Shown here in pieces: positions 47,380-58,450 of a stretch of DNA of 64,000 nt. The notes beneath the pieces were generated by a model, which was given only the letters and a program-made list of their open reading frames with translations, did no database searches and was not told where the DNA came from. The stretch lies in the NCBI GenBank assembly GCA_963969395.1, contig OZ017798.1, forward strand, positions 6,440,173 to 6,504,172. Reading direction: 5' to 3'. Position 1 is the stretch's first letter, and the number at the start of each line of letters is the position of its first letter. The stretch is from Pseudoscleropodium purum. Its lineage: Eukaryota > Streptophyta > Bryopsida > Hypnales > Brachytheciaceae. The position numbers were made by a program, and so were the translations under genes.

Positions 47380-48262
47380 TATAACCCTTAAAGGACTAAG
47401 GCCTTTTTTTTTTTGCCAAATAACATTCAAAACTGCCATTTTTATTGCAAAGAGTAAAAAACTTTGAAAATTCTTTTTGTTGTGCATCTAACTATAGTAT
47501 CTTACACCTAACGAGAATGAAAATGTTTGGAATAAATTTCAAATTTTTTGACCAAATAGATTGCAAGATAATTGTGTTTAAAGTGAAGAAAACAAGTTTC
47601 TTTTGCACATTGCAGGAATAGATTATTTGACTTCGAACCTTTTCAACTTAAAGTTTTTGCTCTATGGAGATTTGAGGTTTAAATATATATGGCGGAGAAT
47701 TGAGTTGAGAGTCTAGAAAAAAATTTAAAAAATTTAATTTTCATTCTTAAAAAAAATTGTTAACTAAAAATAGGTACAAGATACAAGGAAAATCTAAGTT
47801 ATTTGTATCTCTAAGATGGAATTAAAACACTTTAATCCCAATGGTGGTATTGTTTTACCAAGTGAATTTTTTTTTGAAAAATTGTAAAGATTGCATTAAA
47901 AAATGAATCTTATAAGTTTTTTTTTCAAGAAGATTAAAAGATGCTCTAATTGCCTAAAAAACAAGATTGTCCCTGACTTTCACATTACTTATCCAAATGG
48001 AATGAATTAAAGCTTTTTAAGTAGACAAAAATATAATCTATGAGAAGTAATTAAAATTCAAAAAATTCAAAATTTTGAATTTTTTTTTGTTGCCTAGTTT
48101 CCCCCATTTTGAGCTTATTTGGGCATAACTTTTGTTCCTGAGCACCAATTGAGAAACAATTATATTGCCACAAAGATAATTAGTTTTTCTATCTATAAAA
48201 TTTAAAAAAAAATCATGGCAAAATTGAGACCACAAGTACTTGCCCAAACTTTAGAAGTGAAT
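47380..48262. mobile_element. TTAA-type element, second subfamily, copy 2
   Basis: It is collinear with 4859-5786. It starts ataacccttaaaggac and ends near aaactttagaagtgaat, a decayed inverted end. It shares with it the phrase tgttcctgagcaccaattga. Non-coding. Confidence 0.65.
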
Positions 48263-48319
48263 CCTTTTAGAAAGTAGCCAATTATTTTTTCAATACTCAT
48301 ATGATACTTAAGTGATACT

Positions 48320-48650
48320 TGCTCATAACAATATCAAAATTGTACTAAAATTGGTAAATAGTGTTGGGTGATAATTAGTATTGGTCCTTGTTTTTTACCC
48401 CTAACTTTATTTTCCAACTTATGTGTATATAGTGTTGAGCACTTAACTCCCGCCGTCAAACTCTGATACATTTTCGTCAACATTTCAGTTTAGCATTTCA
48501 GGTTCAGTAGTTCACTATAGAGCTAAAATAGTGTAAAAATGTGTAAATAATGTTCTAACACTAACCTTGCAAATCACAATTAGTGTTAGTATTGATAATT
48601 AGTGTAGCCAACATTATTTACCAATTTTAGTGTAGTTGATAGTTAGGTGT
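48320..48650. mobile_element. ~330-bp MITE with ACTAAAATTGGTAAATA ends
   Basis: actaaaattggtaaatagtg at 48344 pairs with attatttaccaattttagtg at 48614. The inverted similarity extends to about 40 bp. The middle contains taattagtgt-like words in both orientations. Single copy in the window, non-coding. Confidence 0.65.
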
Positions 48651-48727
48651 AATTTGACTATGTGTCTTAAAATATAGCAATAATCTAGTTATTTTGACCC
48701 ACCAAAATAAAAAATTTCTTCTTTTTT

Positions 48728-49678
48728 TTAACTCCTAAAAGATTTTGACTATGTTTTTATTAAAACTACTCCAAAACTGTCATTTTGAGTATAAGTACCA
48801 AATTTGAAAAAAAACAAAACATTTTTGGACACATGTAACCATAGGATCTTGTAGTATGCCAGGTTGAAAAGATGTGCAAAAGAATTCAAAAATTTCCACT
48901 GTGTAGATTGCAAGATATTAGCATTTGAAGTGACAAAAATCCTTTTTCTAGCCCTACAAAAACACAAACAGCTCAGAAGGTCATATTTGTATGGAAAAAT
49001 GTCCAAAATGGTTGCAACTCTTTGGATTCATTCTTTAAGGCATGTTGGCTACATGCTTGAAATTTTTTAGATCATTTGAAATTGTGCAACATATACGAAA
49101 AAAATAGTAAGTAGAAAGATGTAGAGAATGGTTCAAAATACTAAATTATTAACAATTTAGTTATGGAATTGAAAAATGTCAATCCCAATGGTTTTAATGT
49201 TGTAATAAACAATCTACACCTAATGCTTTTATTTATTTTCCAAAAATATTGAAAAGTGATTAAAATAAAAGACTTTGAAGTTTATCTGAGAGTAGCGATT
49301 CAATAACAACCAACAAACTCCCGCAAACTAAAACTCCTTATAACTTTTGACTAACTAATCAAAATAGAATGATTCAAAGCTTTCCAAGTATATATAAATC
49401 TAGAGAACCAATTTCAAATTTTAATTTTCTTGAAAGTGATTTATAAGGAAGTTTTTTTTTGCTACCTGGGCTACCCAATGAGTAATGAAAATATATATCA
49501 TAGAGTAACTTCTTAACTATGTAGTCAAAAGTTATGAAAATTGTTGGGCCTTAAGGTTACTTCTTGAGCACATGTGTTAAAGTTTCAAATAAAAATAAAT
49601 AAAAACTCCATTCGTAGTGAGCTGCCCAAAATTGCTATGTTATTAAAAAAAACATAGTTTGGGCATTTAAGGGATAAA
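48728..49678. mobile_element. TTAA-ended element, copy E
   Basis: A 951-bp unit starting TTAActcctaaaagattt. The right end gcatttaagggataaa is decayed. It is collinear with copies B and D. The 68-codon frame at 48864-49070 is the same AT-rich segment that appears open in copy D but with different codons. Non-coding. Confidence 0.75.
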
Positions 49679-50165
49679 ATCAACTTCTTTGGACTATAGC
49701 CAAATAGCAAAAAATCATGCATAAAAAAAAAACACAGGATAGGATAAGCAAAAATGTTGCCCTATACATTTGTATCTTAGTTGTTTGGACCTAGTTGATG
49801 TTTGGACAATGTGTTACCCCCCCAAAAAAACACTTTACCTATGAAGATTATGTTACATAATGTTTTGGTTTTGGGAGGTGCCGTGCACGAGTGAATCAAG
49901 TGTTTTATTTATTATTTATTTTTGATTTGCAGAGAGGTTAATTAATTGATAAGATCTGTGTATGTCCCTTTTCAGGGGATTGGTACACTAGAGGTATCCA
50001 TGCCAAAATTCCTGGAGGATCCTGAAACTACAGCAAAGAGTCAAAAAAATTGGAAGGGGTGCCACTCATTGAGTCCATTGATTTTAATATTTTATACTTT
50101 TGATTCTATTTTCACGGTGACCAACAGAAAGGACTGAAACCAACCACAGACTGCTGCAACATTAT
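49679..50165. other. Intergenic spacer
   Basis: No gene or repeat was recognised. A short C run precedes an A run at 49827. Confidence 0.35.
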
Positions 50166-50497
50166 TAAGGTAACAGGTTCAGAAATCACCCACGTAAGAG
50201 CTGAAACAAAATTCTGGAGAGGTGAAACGTCTTGAAATATTTTTCAGTAAATTTTCCTTGAAAGACAATAAGAATTTGCATCTAACCCAAGTTGTTTCAT
50301 ATTTTTTGGAGCTTTTTGAAATTAGTTATGAAATTTTGAAGTTGAAGTGGCATAGGGCTCTAAAATCGCCCACCCCCTAATATGTACACTGTTTGTACAT
50401 CGACGAAGGCTATGAAATAGTTACATGTAAAAGTTGCATACATTTGAATAGGATGGAGGATTTTAGAGCCTGTGCTATTTCTGAACCTATTACCTTA
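50166..50497. mobile_element. 332-bp MITE with TAAGGTAAYAGGTTCAGAAAT ends
   Basis: taaggtaacaggttcagaaa at 50166 pairs with tttctgaacctattacctta ending at 50497, a ~21-bp inverted repeat with one mismatch. The interior is related to 6156-6571 and to the adjoining tract 50540-50850. Non-coding. Confidence 0.85.
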
Positions 50498-53400
50498 TCC
50501 ATTGGTTGTACACTACAGTAAGTTACTTTCACTTGAAGATGCAAGGAACTTTCTTGTTGACATAAGGTAGTCTTCTCTTAAAGTGACCATTTACAAGCTT
50601 AAGTTATTGCCTTTCTGGGGAAGCTAAACTTTTTGAAATAATTTTCAGTAAATTTTCATAGGAAGAAATATGGAATTGGCATCTAACTCAAGTCGTTTCA
50701 TATGTTTTGGACCTTCATGGAATTAGTTATGAATTTTTGAAGTTGAAACATAGGGATCACTAAAAATGAGCACCTCCTCAAATGTGCCCTTTTGATACTT
50801 TGAAGAAAGCAAAATGTACCTTGGTGTCATGATCACTTATAGAGCAAACTATTGTATTGCTAAGACAGCACCTTCAAATGTGCCACCTATTCCAAATCGT
50901 CATCATCACTCTAGGTACATCTTGAAAATAATATGTACCTATGTGGAAAAAATGATTGTAAAACTTCTACCAAGAAAACTATGACCCTTCATAATTTTTG
51001 GTGTATGGTATCCAAATGCCATAACATTTGGTGTGTTGGAACCTCATTTCATTTGCCAACAAGAAAATGTGAAAATTTTGATCAATCTAATAATAGTAAT
51101 TAGATGATTGGCCAAAAATAATTTTTTTTAGGAAATATCCACTTTATTCCTTAAAATTAAATTCTTTCTAAGGTCACTTCTTCTCTTATTGCATAGAACC
51201 CTAGGGCACAATATGGATTTAGTTGAAAACCCACTCCAAGTGCATTGATTTGTTTAAGAGGTGTGTGAATGAAAATGAATTTTCAAATCTTTATAAACTT
51301 TTATAAGGAAGGAATATTTTTATCATTATACTTGCTATTCATATTAGAAAACCATTATCACAAATATCATCAATAAAAACATTCTTCTATATAAGACGTT
51401 ATAATTGTATGTAAATTCATTTTGTAATATACTAGTCATTATCATACCCTCAAAAGTATTGAATATATGTACTTTCATTTAAAGTTTCATCTATTAAAAA
51501 AAATTTGTAAATTAGAGTAGATTATTCCAAATAATCTTTCTTCATAACAATGCACAAGCTTGGCTCTTTCAATAAGCTAAGTGAAAGTAGAATCTCTTCA
51601 TGAAAAATCATAATACATGTGAAGCTACATAAGTGGCCAATAATGTATTTTCATTTTACCAAACATAACTTCAATCCTTGATCCTTTAAAGTCACAGTCA
51701 ATGCCTCTTTGAAAGGAATTCAAGCTAAGGATACCAAGCTAAAGATTAAGAGTTTGGTGCTAAAGACTCATATTGACATCAAGTATTTTTTTGCATCAAA
51801 CTTTAGTACTATAGCTTAATGCCCCAAGACTTCCTATCTAAAAATACCACAACAATAAAGAAGGATAATGTTATAAGATATTGACATATGATATAACATA
51901 TTCATGTTTTAAAATGACCCTCTTTAGACGTCAAAGTATGATATCGAGAAAGAATTATTTTCTACTTGCTGGAATTGTAAATGGATTTCTTAGATTTTGA
52001 CCTACAAAGTCAAAATACCTGTATGACTACTTGAACTATTGAATGTGGTGAGGAAAAACTTACAAAGTAGAAGCACCAAGATACCTATGCCTATAATTGT
52101 TTAAATAATCATTTGAGAATGGTTTCTATTATTAAATACATTTTAATATTTTTAGTTGGATCTTTTTGGAAGTTGAAAGAAAAATATGGATTTTTTTCCT
52201 TGTATATTTTGGATACCATTTAATTGACTTCTAAGAAACCAAAGAGCCCATTTTGAGCTTTTTGTGAACTCAAGCAACATCTATTGACTTCATAATTTGG
52301 AATTTTTCATGAAAATTTTAAAACGATGCTAGTCATCATAATTTATGTGAAGCATTGTCTCATGTCATTTCAATATATATTGCAAAAGTTAGAAGTTTTT
52401 TTTTCAATTTCAATGTCAAACGGGCAACAAAAAATATAATCTAAAAAAATATTAATTGTTTTTTGAAATTTTGTAGATTGATACCTACTAAAAAACATTC
52501 AAACCATTCAATTTTGAGTAATGAGGTAAAAGGTGCAAGGAGTTTATTTTGAGGGCAATGAAGTTAAAAATAACATATAAAATTGTCTTCTGTTCTCAAT
52601 TTTGAAAATTTTCAAATAAAATAAATAAATATATTAATAACTATTTATTAGGCTTAATGTTTTCACCATTGGGATTAGTGATTTTCAATTTCTTGTAAAA
52701 ATTATTAATAGATAGTTTTTTTGTTCATTCAATACTACCTTCTACTTTACAATTTTTTCAAAGATGAATATATAATTTTTTTTTATTAAAATTTATTACA
52801 TATGTTTTCAACCCAATTTTCAACACATTGACTAAATGCACAAGTTATAGGACATACAAGTTATTTTCTAAAAATGTTGAAAGACAAAATTTCACCTCAT
52901 TTGGAAGGGCTAAAAAAGCGTACATTTTGAAGTTTAGGCACATTGAACTCGCAAAGGGTAGGACATTCATTATAAAATTTTGAGATATTGTAATTAAATC
53001 AATTAACAAAAGGATCCTATAGTTGAATTTGTTGAAAAATATATATTGATGAAGATTTTGACCTTGCTTCGGGGTTAAGTATTTTGAAGCATTTTGGGGC
53101 CTCTAAACATGTTGGTCCTTTAGGGATCAATCTATGAATTTTTAAAGTCATTATAAAGGTGTATATAGAATTAACTTCAAATTCTTTGGGTTTATATTTT
53201 AGGCAAGAATTTAGGAGGAATGATTTTAGTAATAGGGTTAAAATTAGATGTACACTTAAACCTTCTTAATCAGACCTTCTCTTCAATGACTTTATGGAAT
53301 ATGTTGCATACTTGCCACACTAGTGTTACATTCAACCTATTTGACTTGTACTATGATTGTCTCCCAAACAATTAGAATAAGAGAATAGTGTATACTTAGT

Positions 53401-53834
53401 TTATTGCAAAATTATACTTGATGTGAAATTCCAATTGGATATGTAATGGTGTATACAAGAAATTAATGTATTTCGGTGCATCATATCACCATTATATACC
53501 CTCAAAATCTATGAGAAGGCTAATTCTTGAATAAATTGTGAAAGGTCCATAAAGTGCTTGGACTCTAAAAGCATCCTTTCATACAAAGGTACATTTTGCT
53601 TTCTTGTTGCACCAACAATGTACAAAATAGTGTACATTTTAGCAAGTGGATGTTTTCAATGACCATTGTATTTCAACTTCAAAAATTCACAACTAATTCC
53701 ACAAGGCTCCAAAAAATATGAAACCACTTGGGTTACATGCCAATTCAATGTATTTCAAGGTAAGTTTAATATTTCAAGAATTTCAAATTAATTCTCAGCT
53801 CTTAAATGGGCTCTTTATGGACTTTCTGCCTTAC
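50498..53834. other. AT-rich repeat bed
   Basis: 50540-50850 repeats the interior of the neighbouring MITE. 50890-51075 is a single diverged unit of the 13213-13790 tandem family. 52300-53140 is the unsplit relative of 43190-45010 and ends in ggtcctttagggatcaa, a decayed end like those of the TTAA elements. 53565-53770 is related to 1915-2400. No gene is supported. Confidence 0.5.
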
Positions 53835-54540
53835 TTAGATTGCAACTTGTGATATTTTCATGATGCAGGTGTGCCTGAAGGTGCCGTGATCATACATTGA
53901 GCGAGACAGTATGAACACATACCGCAACTTCTCAGTTGCGACGAAGACATCAGAAAACCCCCGATTCTCCCACATCAAAGTCATAATTTTGGTTCCCACA
54001 GGAAGGCTGCAATACGCTACAAACTCGTATGGCAAATTCTTCTGCATCTTTACCATCCTATGCCAAAACACAAGTTCTCTCAAGGTTCGTAGGTAATAAT
54101 TTCACAATATTTTCTTGGTTTCCCATAAATCACAAGAATCTGAAGATATCCTGGAAAACTGATCTATTTTACCTTCTTATGCAAATAAATTCTTCTTCCA
54201 AAACTTCACTAGACACAATGCTAAAGTCTATAGTTGATAGCCAATTTTGGTGGAACGAGACTAGTCTCAAAACAAGCAGCTACACTCGGAGAGAAACCAT
54301 CCCTGTCACACTGGCTTGCCATTTGAGTGACGTTCTACTCAAACTTCCTCACATGTTGCATCTGTTCATGCAAAGCCTCCTCCCCTTCGGTGCAGAGCCA
54401 ATAAATCTCACCCTCAATGCTTGGCATCTGAAAGTGCTCTTGCACAATCAGATGGTATCGCTATACCATCTGATCTTGAGTCTTAGGGTCAATCCATGCA
54501 CGCAATCACTTTCATAACCAAAATCATAACCTGGGTAGAA
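53835..54540 (-). pseudogene. Broken coding remnant of unknown origin
   Basis: On the minus strand several protein-like pieces follow one another. First is a frame with two stops that includes MPSIEGEIYWLCTEGEEAL and ASQCDRDGFSPSVAACFE. Then WLSTIDFSIVSSEVLEEEF runs to a donor-like AAG/GTAAAA. After about 100 bp comes an 82-codon open piece (54083-53835) with KNLPYEFVAYCSLPVGTKI, then SDVFVATEKLRYVFI. The last part weakly resembles the first propeller blade of DDB1/CPSF-A-type proteins (pattern P-I/V-x-G-x-I-x-T-L then F-V/I-A-T-E-R/K). That similarity is from memory and weak. An overlapping 162-codon plus-strand frame (54029-54517) lacks any recognised feature. Confidence 0.4.
54448..54473. 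repeat. Perfect 11-bp inverted repeat, 4-bp loop
   Basis: tcagatggtat and ataccatctga are exact reverse complements around cgct. It lies in the remnant region about 420 bp downstream of the eIF3c stop codon. Confidence 0.9.
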
Positions 54541-54897
54541 TGAACCGATGGCAAAAAAACATGGACACTCTAGTAAACGGATCTGAACGGTTCTTCTGAT
54601 ATGAACAAACTACAATTGGCATTAGCTCTCGAATTTTTGTATCTAGCAAGCCACAATTCGACAACAATCCCTACATGATTTAAAACTCGTCTTCACCATT
54701 CTCATTACCAGAACCAAACACTCCGGTAAACTCAGAACATTCAATGAATGTAAACTGCATTGAGAAAACGGTGAAGAAACTCAACAATTATCAGGACCTA
54801 CAGCCGTATACACAACACCAGTGTATAACTATACGCCTCAAAAGTAAGCAGGGTCCACTACAAAACCTAATCAGACGGTATTGAAATTACAAAAAGT
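54541..54897 (-). other. 3' flank and probable 3' UTR of eIF3c
   Basis: Balanced composition directly after the eIF3c stop codon. No independent gene. The exact polyadenylation site is not visible. Confidence 0.4.
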
Positions 54898-57800
54898 CTA
54901 GAATCGGCTCCCTACCCTCGACAAGCTAACCATGCGACCACTGGCGTCTGCAGCTTGTTGGCCGCGGTTGACGCCCCCGGAAGCTGGCCCTGTCTGGTAA
55001 GGCGTCCTCCCCACGCTGCTGTACGCGTCCTGGTAACGGGTGCTCTGGTACCCGGTGTTATACCCCCGCCCTCCTTGCCCACCGCGGTTGTAGTTGTTGT
55101 ACCCCCCGCTCTGGTTGTCCCTGCCGCCGCGACCCCCTCCTTGGTTCTCACGCCCCCCACGGCCGCCGCGACCTCCCCTGAAGCCCCCACCACGTCCTCC
55201 TCCGAAGTCTCCCCCGCGCCTCCCACCTGCTGCGTCGGCGTAGTCCTGACCCTCCTTGTTGCGTCGCCCCATACCCTCCACCCCACCCCCTCCCGTGCGA
55301 GCGTCGAAGGCCTTCTCGTTGCTCTCCACCAGCACGTTCAGCTTCTCCGCAAACTGCGACGCCAGCGCCTGCAGACGCGTCGGCTCCACGTTGTGCGTCA
55401 CGATGCACCGCGTCGGCTGGTCCCAGCTGGCGTGCAGCTCCTCCGCGATCATCATCTTGCTCACGATGCTGTGCACCTGGGCCTCCGGCAATCCGAACAT
55501 CAACATCAGCTGGTCCAGGCTCAGGGAATCGAAGTAGGGCGAGTACGTGAAGATGTAAGTCCGCAGAGCCTCCTCCTGCATCTTGCCCTGCAGCATTTCC
55601 ATGATAGCCTCCCGCTGCCCCAGCAGCTTCCACACGTCCATGCTCTGGATCACCTCCACGGCCTTCTTCCATTCGCCCTTGCTCAGCGACCGCGTCGCGG
55701 CCATCACGTGGTCGCGCACGTTCTCCGGAGGACCGGTGAACGTCTGCCTCTCGTTGATGTCCAGCAGCCTCCGGAAGGGCTTGCTCACCACCTTCCGCTT
55801 CATGTCGTGCACGCTTGACGCCATGTTCGGCACCTCCAACAGCATCGCCGTGATCAGGTGCACGGCCTCCAGGAGCTCCAGGTTGATGTGCATGTGGAAC
55901 GGCATCTGCCGCCGCCGCTCCAGCTTCTCCTGCTCCGGGTTCTTCTCGTGGTACCGGCTCTGCGACACACCCTGCGCCAGCAGCTCCTTCACCCGGCCGC
56001 CCGCGTACAGCTCCGACAGACAATTGTGAGCCTCCGTCACCATGGAATCTCGGAATGCACATAGACCCAGCTGCGCCATCGCTCTGTTGAACAAGATCTG
56101 TGTCGAGATGTCCATGTTCATCACGGAGTCCTGAAGATGGCTCATCAGCAGCAGGTCCCGCGCAATGAAAAACTCCCCAGAAATGGCATGCTGATAAATG
56201 TCGCACAACATCGCCCGAGCCTTGGTCCGCTCATCTCCGTGCTTGTAAATCAGCGTCACCAGGTCATCCATCAGCTTCCTATTCGCACTTGGGAAAGAAG
56301 CCTTTCGGGGAACGATCTCTGGGGTCACCACAAATGCCGTTGTCCCCTTCGCCTCGGTCGCCGCCTTGGCCGCAGCCTCCCCATCCTTCTCCTCGCCCTC
56401 CTCGTCTCCTGCAACCTCCGCCCCTCCGCCTCCAGAGCGATTCTGCTGCTCGGACAGCCTCCTCATGGCTTCATACACCTCCTGTGGCTTGTAGTACACG
56501 TGCTCCACCCGCCTCAGGGACACCCGAGCGGCAGCTCGCATGTCGCCCAGCCTCTCGACGTACTGCTGCACGTTCTGGGCCAATGCCATGAACAAGGGCT
56601 CGTCCCTCAGCCGCTCCACGTAATCCTTCGTGTGCGGGTCGATACACTGAAGGCTCTTGAACAGCTCGTCGTCACACCGCTCCAAAAAGGCCACGACATT
56701 GCCCCACACATGAATCGGACCCTCAAAATCGGCTCCTTTCTCAGTCTCGTTCTCGACCTCCGGCTCCGATGTCTCGTCCATGAGGATGTTCGGGTACTGC
56801 GCCAAAATGTCCAGAATAGATAACACGTTCTGCACGCACTTCTTCCACACGGCGATCGGCATGTGCGTGCTCAGGCTGGGGTTCACGTCGAACTGCGCCG
56901 AAACCACATGCACCATCACCTCCAGCTTCTGCGCGGGCGTCTTCGCACACCGAGAAAGATACGACAGCTGCTCCACCTGCTCCGCACGATCCGTGCCCTT
57001 CCGCCCACGCTGCACGATGATCTCCTTCAGCTTCTTGTCCACCATCTCCCACGAAATCTGCCCGGGGTCCATCTTCGGAAACATCTCCTTCGGCTTCTTC
57101 TCGGCAGACGTCCAGCCTCCTCCATCGTCCTGCTCCTCGTCCTCACCCTCCACGTCCGAGTGCAGCGTGTGTTCCACAATATCATCATCGCTGAATTCGT
57201 CTCCCGTCTCCTCGTCCTCCTCCTCTTCCGCCTCCACCTCAGATTCCGGATTAGCCCGGAATTTCTCGATGTCAGCCTCGAACAGCTTGTTGTTTTTCTT
57301 CAGCTTCTGTTTCATGTAATTCAGTGACTTGGCATTGCTCGGGCTCATCTTCTTCTTCGCCTCCTTGTTCGTCAGAGTCGAGTTCAAGAAATCCTCCAGC
57401 ATCACCAGCGCCTTGATGTAAATGCGGGGGGCAGTCGCCGACTCCGTCACCCTATTCACCTTCTCCAGCTGCTTGTTCAGTCGCTCGAAACTCTCTTGCA
57501 GCTGCACCCAGTCGTTGATCTTCATGTGATTCTTCATCTGCTCCGTGGTCTGCGCCAGTTCGTCATACCGCTTATCCTTGGCAGACCGAACCTGTCGCGG
57601 ACCCTGGTCCTCCGACTCATCGCTGTCCGAATCGCCCCCTCCCCGCTGCAAGTACTTAGAGGGGATGGCTCCTGCCTCTCCCCCCTCATCCTCGTGTTCG
57701 GACACCCCCTCCTCATCTTCGCTGTCGCTATCACTCTGACCAATTCAATCGCAACAATCAACTCAGTGCCAGCCCTAATTACTCAACCCTGAAGCGGCAC

Positions 57801-58129
57801 AGCGTCTTCTCCACTCATTGGAAATGCCCGTTCTCTCAGTATGCTCTCCATCAAAAATCACAGAACCTCTTACGCTCTCATGTCCATACCCGTCTCAGTA
57901 GAAGTGAAATACATACATGAATGGGATGCACGTCCAGCGCAGTCACTTATCATTACCGAAAACAACACCATGAAATCTTTCTTGCAAAAGATGCGTAATA
58001 CCGTGGGCAGTCAAAGCAGACGATACAAAGTCGAGAAGACGATCAAAAGAACCCTAGAATGAATGGAACTGCAAACACAACAACAATGATCCAAAAACTT
58101 ACATTGTGATTCCAGAAACGGGACGCCAT
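54898..58129 (-). CDS. eIF3c: Eukaryotic translation initiation factor 3 subunit C
   Basis: This is a core subunit of the cytosolic eIF3 complex that binds the 40S subunit, eIF1/eIF5 and the multifactor complex during start-codon selection. Two exons: 58129-58103 encodes MASRFWNHN, and exon 2 from 57735 to 54898 adds 945 residues, giving 954 (plant homologues are near 900). The start and splice are supported by the MASRFW start typical of eIF3c and a GTAAGT donor. The acid/serine N-terminus ([19 protein letters not shown]) fits casein kinase 2 sites. The eIF3c N-terminal domain spans about 50-640, with an acidic tract near 170-215 and a G/E/A-rich insert near 440-465. A PCI domain lies at about 640-800 ([20 protein letters not shown]). 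An RGG/GGRGG RNA-binding tail runs about 846-897. The GC-rich codons contrast with the flanks. Confidence 0.98.
57736..58102 (-). other. Phase-0 intron of eIF3c, 367 bp
   Basis: The donor GTAAGT at 58102-58097 and the acceptor TTGGTCAG ending at 57736 join codon 9 to codon 10 without frame change. Reading on without splicing meets hydrophobic nonsense and a stop. Confidence 0.93.
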
Positions 58130-58450
58130 ATTGTCGCCGCGGTGCAGCGCGGCCGATAACGCAAAGGAGGGCAGATCGCGCAAGCTGGTGAACGCACGCC
58201 GAGGCGAAAGATTGAAGAGATGGCACAGGACTGAAAGGGTGAGGAAGAGAGCAGAATCGCAAAGCACTGCAACAGAAGTTGAGCAAGGAGCCTTGCTGAA
58301 CCCTAAAACTAGTTCTTGGGACAAATCTCGTCCTAATTTGGGGATCTCGTTCAAGACCTCTTTTCAGTTCTGGGATCTCCTTCGAGATCTCTGTTTGGGA
58401 AGCGCTTTGAGCACGTTTGTAAGATGCGTAAGTTAGTACCAAACTTTAAA
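58130..58450 (-). promoter_or_regulatory. 5' leader and promoter region of eIF3c
   Basis: GC-balanced DNA upstream of the start codon. Two overlapping minus-strand frames here (143 and 103 codons) are non-conserved leader frames; one simply runs into exon 1 in frame. Transcription start is not visible. Confidence 0.45.

Noticed and set aside
54955..55818. 287-codon plus-strand open frame opposite eIF3c
   Set aside because: It is antisense to the GC-rich eIF3c exon, is rich in P, A, S, H and L as expected from the complement, and has no domain. The same applies to the other long frames at 55148-57327.
57703..57705. Starting eIF3c at the single large frame
   Set aside because: That frame opens at GTG. 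The spliced exon at 58129-58103 supplies an ATG and the MASRFW start expected for the family.
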